64,000 bases of DNA from Tepidibacillus_B infernus. GTDB lineage: Bacteria > Bacillota > Bacilli > Tepidibacillales > Tepidibacillaceae. Where the stretch lies: assembly GCF_048898065.1 (NCBI RefSeq), contig NZ_JBLWFI010000001.1, positions 2,100,155 through 2,164,154 of the forward strand, read 5' to 3'. The position numbers and the translations under genes are program-made. The notes under the pieces were generated by a model that saw only the letters and a program-made list of their open reading frames with translations, ran no database searches and was not told the origin of the DNA. Within the stretch, counting starts at the first letter, position 1. Every line of letters starts with the position of its first letter. Of this stretch, positions 60,578 through 64,000 are shown piece after piece.

Positions 60578-60674
60578 GATTCACTCCCTCCTCCCTACCT
60601 TTTCGACTATTCTTTCTTCTATTATCTTTCATTAGCAAACTATCTCTTTCATTCTTATACACCATTTATTACAC

Positions 60675-61601
60675 TTAGGCTTTTAAATTAGGATCAAATT
60701 CATCACGCAACCAATCACCGACCAAATTAAAGCCAAGTACGGTCATCATGATAGCAATTCCTGGGAAGGTAGCTACCCACCAAGCAGAATCGATATAGTT
60801 ACGTCCATCTGCTAACATACTTCCCCAAGCTGGAATGGAAGGATCAACTCCTAATCCAATAAACGTTAAAGAGGCTTCTAAAAGAATGTTAACAGCAACA
60901 TTAAGTGTGGCTAATACGATAATTGAAGAAGCCACATTAGGTAACAAATGTTTTCTCATAATTCTAATATGGCTAGCACCAATTGAACGTGCAGCCTGAA
61001 CATATTCCATTTCTTTAACGGACATTACTTGACCTCTAACTAAACGAGCAAAGCCAACCCAGTTACTAATTCCTAAGACGATAATCAACTTCCATAAACC
61101 ATTTCCGATAATCGCCATCATCAAAATGGCAATCAAGATAAAGGGTAAGGCTAATTGAATATCTCCAAGTCGCATTATGAGATCGTCAGCCCATTTGCCA
61201 AAATAACCGGCGATCAAGCCCAATATTACTCCAATGACCATGGAGATTAAAACTGATATAATTCCTACCATTAGGGAGATTCGTGCACCATATATAATTC
61301 TTGTTAATAGGTCTCTACCTACCTGATCCGAACCTAAGAGATAGGGGGATTCACCTGATTCATCCGCCCATGATGGAGGTGCTAAACGGGCTCTAAGATC
61401 AGCTTGATCTGGTTCAAAAGGTGCAATCACTGGAGCAAAGGTAGCCGATAATATACTGATTAAAACGAGTAGAATTCCGATTAAGGCCCATACATTTTTC
61501 GTTGCTTTTTTGAATATTCCTGCCTTTTTCTTTTTGCTTGTTTTGGTAGACGTGTCATTTACTATTGTTACCTCTAGCACTTTTGTTTGCTCAGTATTCA
61601 T
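60675..61601 (-). CDS. dppC: Peptide ABC transporter permease DppC/OppC
   Basis: A BPD_transp_1 permease of 308 residues with an N-terminal OppC_N segment (KNVWALIGILLVLISILSA), the typical LLGSDQVGRDLLTRIIYGAR block near residue 95 and the coupling loop AARSIGASHIRIMRKHLLPN near 210. It forms the channel with the DppB protein. It is preceded by dppB with a 4-base overlap and is followed by the M14 gene after about 100 bases. No ATPase genes follow here, so they must be elsewhere or shared. Confidence 0.92.
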   Translation of the reverse strand: MNTEQTKVLEVTIVNDTSTKTSKKKKAGIFKKATKNVWALIGILLVLISILSATFAPVIAPFEPDQADLRARLAPPSWADESGESPYLLGSDQVGRDLLTRIIYGARISLMVGIISVLISMVIGVILGLIAGYFGKWADDLIMRLGDIQLALPFILIAILMMAIIGNGLWKLIIVLGISNWVGFARLVRGQVMSVKEMEYVQAARSIGASHIRIMRKHLLPNVASSIIVLATLNVAVNILLEASLTFIGLGVDPSIPAWGSMLADGRNYIDSAWWVATFPGIAIMMTVLGFNLVGDWLRDEFDPNLKA

Positions 61602-62533
61602 TCATTCTTCCCTCCTCCCACTTTGATTCGTGGATCAATAAAACTATAACTAATATCTACCAACAGATTAACTAAAACCATGACTAAAGCTAAATAGATA
61701 ACTGCTCCTTGAATCACAGGGAAATCCCTTTGATTCACGGCATCGATTAAAAGTCGGCCAACACCCGGCCAGGAAAAAACTTGTTCAACAATGACCGTTC
61801 CGCCTAATAACGTCCCAAATTGCAAGCCGATAAAAGTAACAGTAGGAACTAAAGCATTCCTTAAGGCATGTTTAATAATCACTAACCATTCACTCAACCC
61901 TTTTGAACGTGCGGTACTGATATATTGCTGATTAAGAACCTCCAACATTGATGACCGAATTAACCTCGCTAAAATCCCCGATAAAATTAAGCCAAGGGTA
62001 AATGCAGGTAAAAATAAATATTTGACTCCTTCATATCCTGATGCCGGAAACCACTGTAAACGAACAGCAAAAATTAAAATAAACATGATTCCTAACCAAA
62101 AGTTAGGAAAAGAAATCCCTAATAATGCAAAGATCCGTCCAAAAAAGTCAACACTTGTTCCTTTTTTCACGGCAGATAGGACCCCAACCGGTAAAGCGAT
62201 CAATAAAGCGATGGCTAGCCCAGCAATAGCTAGTAATAAGGTTGCAGTCATTCGATCAAAGATCATCGTGATGACCTTTTCACCAGTCCTAAATGACTCT
62301 CCTAAATCTCCAACAATTAGCTTCTTAAGAAATATTGAATATTGGATATAAAGCGGTTGATCCAATCCTAACTGGGTTCGTAATTGATCAATGGCCTCTT
62401 TTGTCGGTTCACCTGCTTGAAACATCACTGCAACAGGGTCTCCTGTAAGGCGAATGGCAAAGAAAATAAGTAATGATAATGCTAAGACCACTAATATACT
62501 ATGTCCAATTCTTCTGACAATAAATGCTGCCAA
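61598..62533 (-). CDS. dppB: Peptide ABC transporter permease DppB/OppB
   Basis: This 311-residue permease has six hydrophobic helices. AAFIVRRIGHSILVVLALSL is its first, followed by DPVAVMFQAGEPTKEAIDQL-type loop residues near 35-50, GLDQPLYIQYSIFL, and the coupling loop YISTARSKGLSEWLVIIKHALRN split around residue 205-225. GTLLGGTVIVEQVFSWPGVG is the usual C-terminal block. It pairs with dppC, and the solute-binding gene lies about 120 bases upstream. Confidence 0.92.
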   Translation of the reverse strand: MAAFIVRRIGHSILVVLALSLLIFFAIRLTGDPVAVMFQAGEPTKEAIDQLRTQLGLDQPLYIQYSIFLKKLIVGDLGESFRTGEKVITMIFDRMTATLLLAIAGLAIALLIALPVGVLSAVKKGTSVDFFGRIFALLGISFPNFWLGIMFILIFAVRLQWFPASGYEGVKYLFLPAFTLGLILSGILARLIRSSMLEVLNQQYISTARSKGLSEWLVIIKHALRNALVPTVTFIGLQFGTLLGGTVIVEQVFSWPGVGRLLIDAVNQRDFPVIQGAVIYLALVMVLVNLLVDISYSFIDPRIKVGGGKNE

Positions 62534-62651
62534 CTGATTCTCCCCCCTTTAGACTATATGGGGAGGACAAGATTAACTCCCATCCTCCCTCTCTTTTCTA
62601 GCTAATTAAAATATTACAAAACCTATATTATCTTTTATTTTACAAATTCAC

Positions 62652-64000
62652 TTATTCTACGGTAACCTCTTCTAAACGAATTCTCTCATCTGCTGGAGGG
62701 GTAAATCCCTTCACTTTCTTACTGACAGCCCAGAGATTAACGGATTGATATAGTGGAACATCTGGTACTAATTCATACAACCTTGCATCTAATTTCTTAA
62801 AGGCTTCCAAACGTTTAGCCTCATCAAAAGTAGAACGCTCCTCAGCGAGATATTGCTCTACTTTCTCATCATAAAAATCTGGGTTCCAGAATTCCCCTTT
62901 ATGGTAGAGTAGATAGGCTGTATTATCAAAGTCTAAAGTCCAGCCACCCCAACCTTGGCGATACATATGTCCTGCTTTACCATTTGGAATTAGGTCAGAT
63001 ATAAATGTAGAGCTATCGACTGGGTTTATATTCACCTGAATGCCTACATCTTTAAGATAGATTTGAACCGCTTGAGCGACTTCTTTAAAGATTGCATCAT
63101 TACCAGGGAAGTAAAAATCTAAGGCAGTACCTTCCTTAACACCTGCTTCTTTTAATAATTGTTTAGCCTTTTCAGGATTAAATTCTCTAAAGGGAAGAGA
63201 TGGATCGTTACCAAAGGACATTTCACTTTGGAAAGTGGAGATCCGTTTCCCGTATCCATTTAAGACAGTTTCTATAATCGTATCAGCATCAATAGCTAAA
63301 GCAATTGCTTCTCTAACTTTTGGATTATCAACAGGTGGCTTAGATGTATCAAATCGAATCGAATAAACTGTTGGTGCGCCAACTGGTACTAAGTCTACTT
63401 TTTCCTCCTTTTCAACTGTCGCAGCTTGACTAATCGCTACTGCCTTCATCACATCGATGGCTCCTGTTTGTAGTTCAGCTAATCTTGTTGTTGCCTCTGG
63501 AATAATTCGGAATGTCACTTTATCTAACTTAGGTAATCCCTCTTTCCAGTAATTTTCGTTTTTCTCTAAGACTACCTTGTTATCTTTCTCATAAGTCGTC
63601 ATTTTAAATGGGCCAGTGCCTACTGGATGCTCATTAAAATACTCGTCACCTTTTTCTTGAATATATTTCGGTGGTACGATTACCCCACCATAACCGGCTA
63701 ATTTAGTAAGCAATACCGGGTCTTTAGTTTTAAGAATAAAGTTAACGGTATATTCGTCAACGATTTCTACATGGTCAATCGATGTATAGTTTGCCTGCTG
63801 GGGTCCTTTTTTACCTTCTTCACCAAGTAATCGGTCAAAGGTAAATTTGACAGCTTCAGCATTAAATGGTTCACCGTTGTGGAATTGAACCCCTTGACGA
63901 AGTTTAAATTGAAGTGTTTGATCATCCAAAAACTGCCAAGATTCTGCTAAGCCTGGTTGAATTTTTAGATCAACTGTACGATCGACTAAGCCTTCAAAAA
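62652..64000 (-). CDS. dppA: Peptide ABC transporter substrate-binding protein, C-terminal part
   Basis: The frame enters from the right edge (FEGLVDRTVDLKIQPGLAES) and runs 449 codons to the stop at 62652; the N-terminal signal region is outside the window. It is a SBP_bac_5 protein with LKLRQGVQFHNGEPFNAEAV-like residues around FKLRQGVQFHNGEPFNAEAV, then HPVGTGPFKMTTYEKDN, NYWKEGLPKLDKVTFRIIPE and DNPKVREAIALAIDADTII. These are conserved in dipeptide and oligopeptide binders. With the two permease genes it forms the uptake part of a peptide-using operon with the M14-like protein and pcp. Confidence 0.92.
   Translation of the reverse strand, partial: FEGLVDRTVDLKIQPGLAESWQFLDDQTLQFKLRQGVQFHNGEPFNAEAVKFTFDRLLGEEGKKGPQQANYTSIDHVEIVDEYTVNFILKTKDPVLLTKLAGYGGVIVPPKYIQEKGDEYFNEHPVGTGPFKMTTYEKDNKVVLEKNENYWKEGLPKLDKVTFRIIPEATTRLAELQTGAIDVMKAVAISQAATVEKEEKVDLVPVGAPTVYSIRFDTSKPPVDNPKVREAIALAIDADTIIETVLNGYGKRISTFQSEMSFGNDPSLPFREFNPEKAKQLLKEAGVKEGTALDFYFPGNDAIFKEVAQAVQIYLKDVGIQVNINPVDSSTFISDLIPNGKAGHMYRQGWGGWTLDFDNTAYLLYHKGEFWNPDFYDEKVEQYLAEERSTFDEAKRLEAFKKLDARLYELVPDVPLYQSVNLWAVSKKVKGFTPPADERIRLEEVTVE

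Noticed and set aside
1..64000. CRISPR arrays, tRNA or rRNA genes
   Set aside because: I saw no regularly spaced repeats and no cloverleaf or rRNA signatures in the window.

Overview
The window reads as low-GC chromosomal DNA from a member of the Bacillota, most likely Bacillales. The AT-rich base use, strong AGGAGG-type ribosome sites, LacI/DeoR/GntR/CcpA-style control sites, YesMN-like two-component genes and the resemblance to Staphylococcus/Bacillus surface-glycan genes all point that way. No species can be named from the sequence. Almost everything is on the minus strand; the exceptions are an AAA-ATPase/RloB pair and one IS3 element. Two runs of N (10426-10769 and 41285-41417) are assembly gaps.

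Region 1 (1-2.3 kb) has a partial membrane protein and an orphan protein with a type I restriction (HsdR-N-like) nuclease domain. Region 2 (2.3-19.8 kb) is one long minus-strand surface-polysaccharide operon. It starts with an initiating sugar-phosphate transferase, an SDR reductase and an L-FucNAc-type glycosyltransferase, followed by capE-capF-capG (UDP-L-FucNAc synthesis), a Wzy-like polymerase, a GT4 transferase, a broken second polymerase around an N gap, a KpsS-like transferase, pseC-F-G-H-I (pseudaminic acid synthesis, no separate pseB) and a MurJ-family flippase. Region 3 (20.0-21.0 kb) is a graveyard of gene fragments, including a duplicated tail of the aldolase gene at 42 kb. Region 4 (21.0-25.1 kb) is a sucrose PTS module (scrR-scrA-scrB) with palindromic operators.

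Region 5 (25.6-28.0 kb) holds an MmgE/PrpD-family gene, a GntR gene whose start has been lost, and a fragment of a TctA permease. Region 6 (28.1-31.0 kb) holds an OLD/AAA_15-type ATPase with a truncated RloB partner, then a group II intron with a clean in-frame deletion of its reverse transcriptase. Region 7 (31.1-37.4 kb) is a complete catabolic operon: a GntR regulator, an Ldh2-family dehydrogenase, a tripartite tricarboxylate-type transporter and a split UxaA/SuyAB-type lyase. It is a good candidate for sulfolactate or a related 2-hydroxyacid. Region 8 (37.6-42.0 kb) is an XRE-ImmA/IrrE protease gene with an unknown partner, followed by intron fragments around an IS3 element.

Region 9 (42.0-51.0 kb) is the metabolic highlight. 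A ribose-type ABC importer is linked to an MtnK-family 5-methylthioribose kinase, an MtnA-family isomerase, a class II aldolase and a DeoR regulator, with repeated palindromic operators and a cre site upstream. This is the gene set expected for salvage of 5-methylthioribose and/or 5-deoxyribose to dihydroxyacetone phosphate (the 'DHAP shunt' / 5-deoxyribose disposal route). A frameshifted solute-binding-like gene without a signal peptide lies inside it.

Region 10 (51.4-64.0 kb) is an amino-acid/peptide utilisation region: an APC permease, an acetamidase/formamidase-family protein, an SSS-type transporter, a YesM/YesN-like two-component system whose regulator is frameshifted in a poly-A tract, pyroglutamyl peptidase, a very large M14-family protein and a Dpp-type peptide ABC transporter that runs off the end. 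A near-identical hairpin terminator recurs at 31.05, 37.58 and 51.08 kb, with a looser relative at 25.4 kb.
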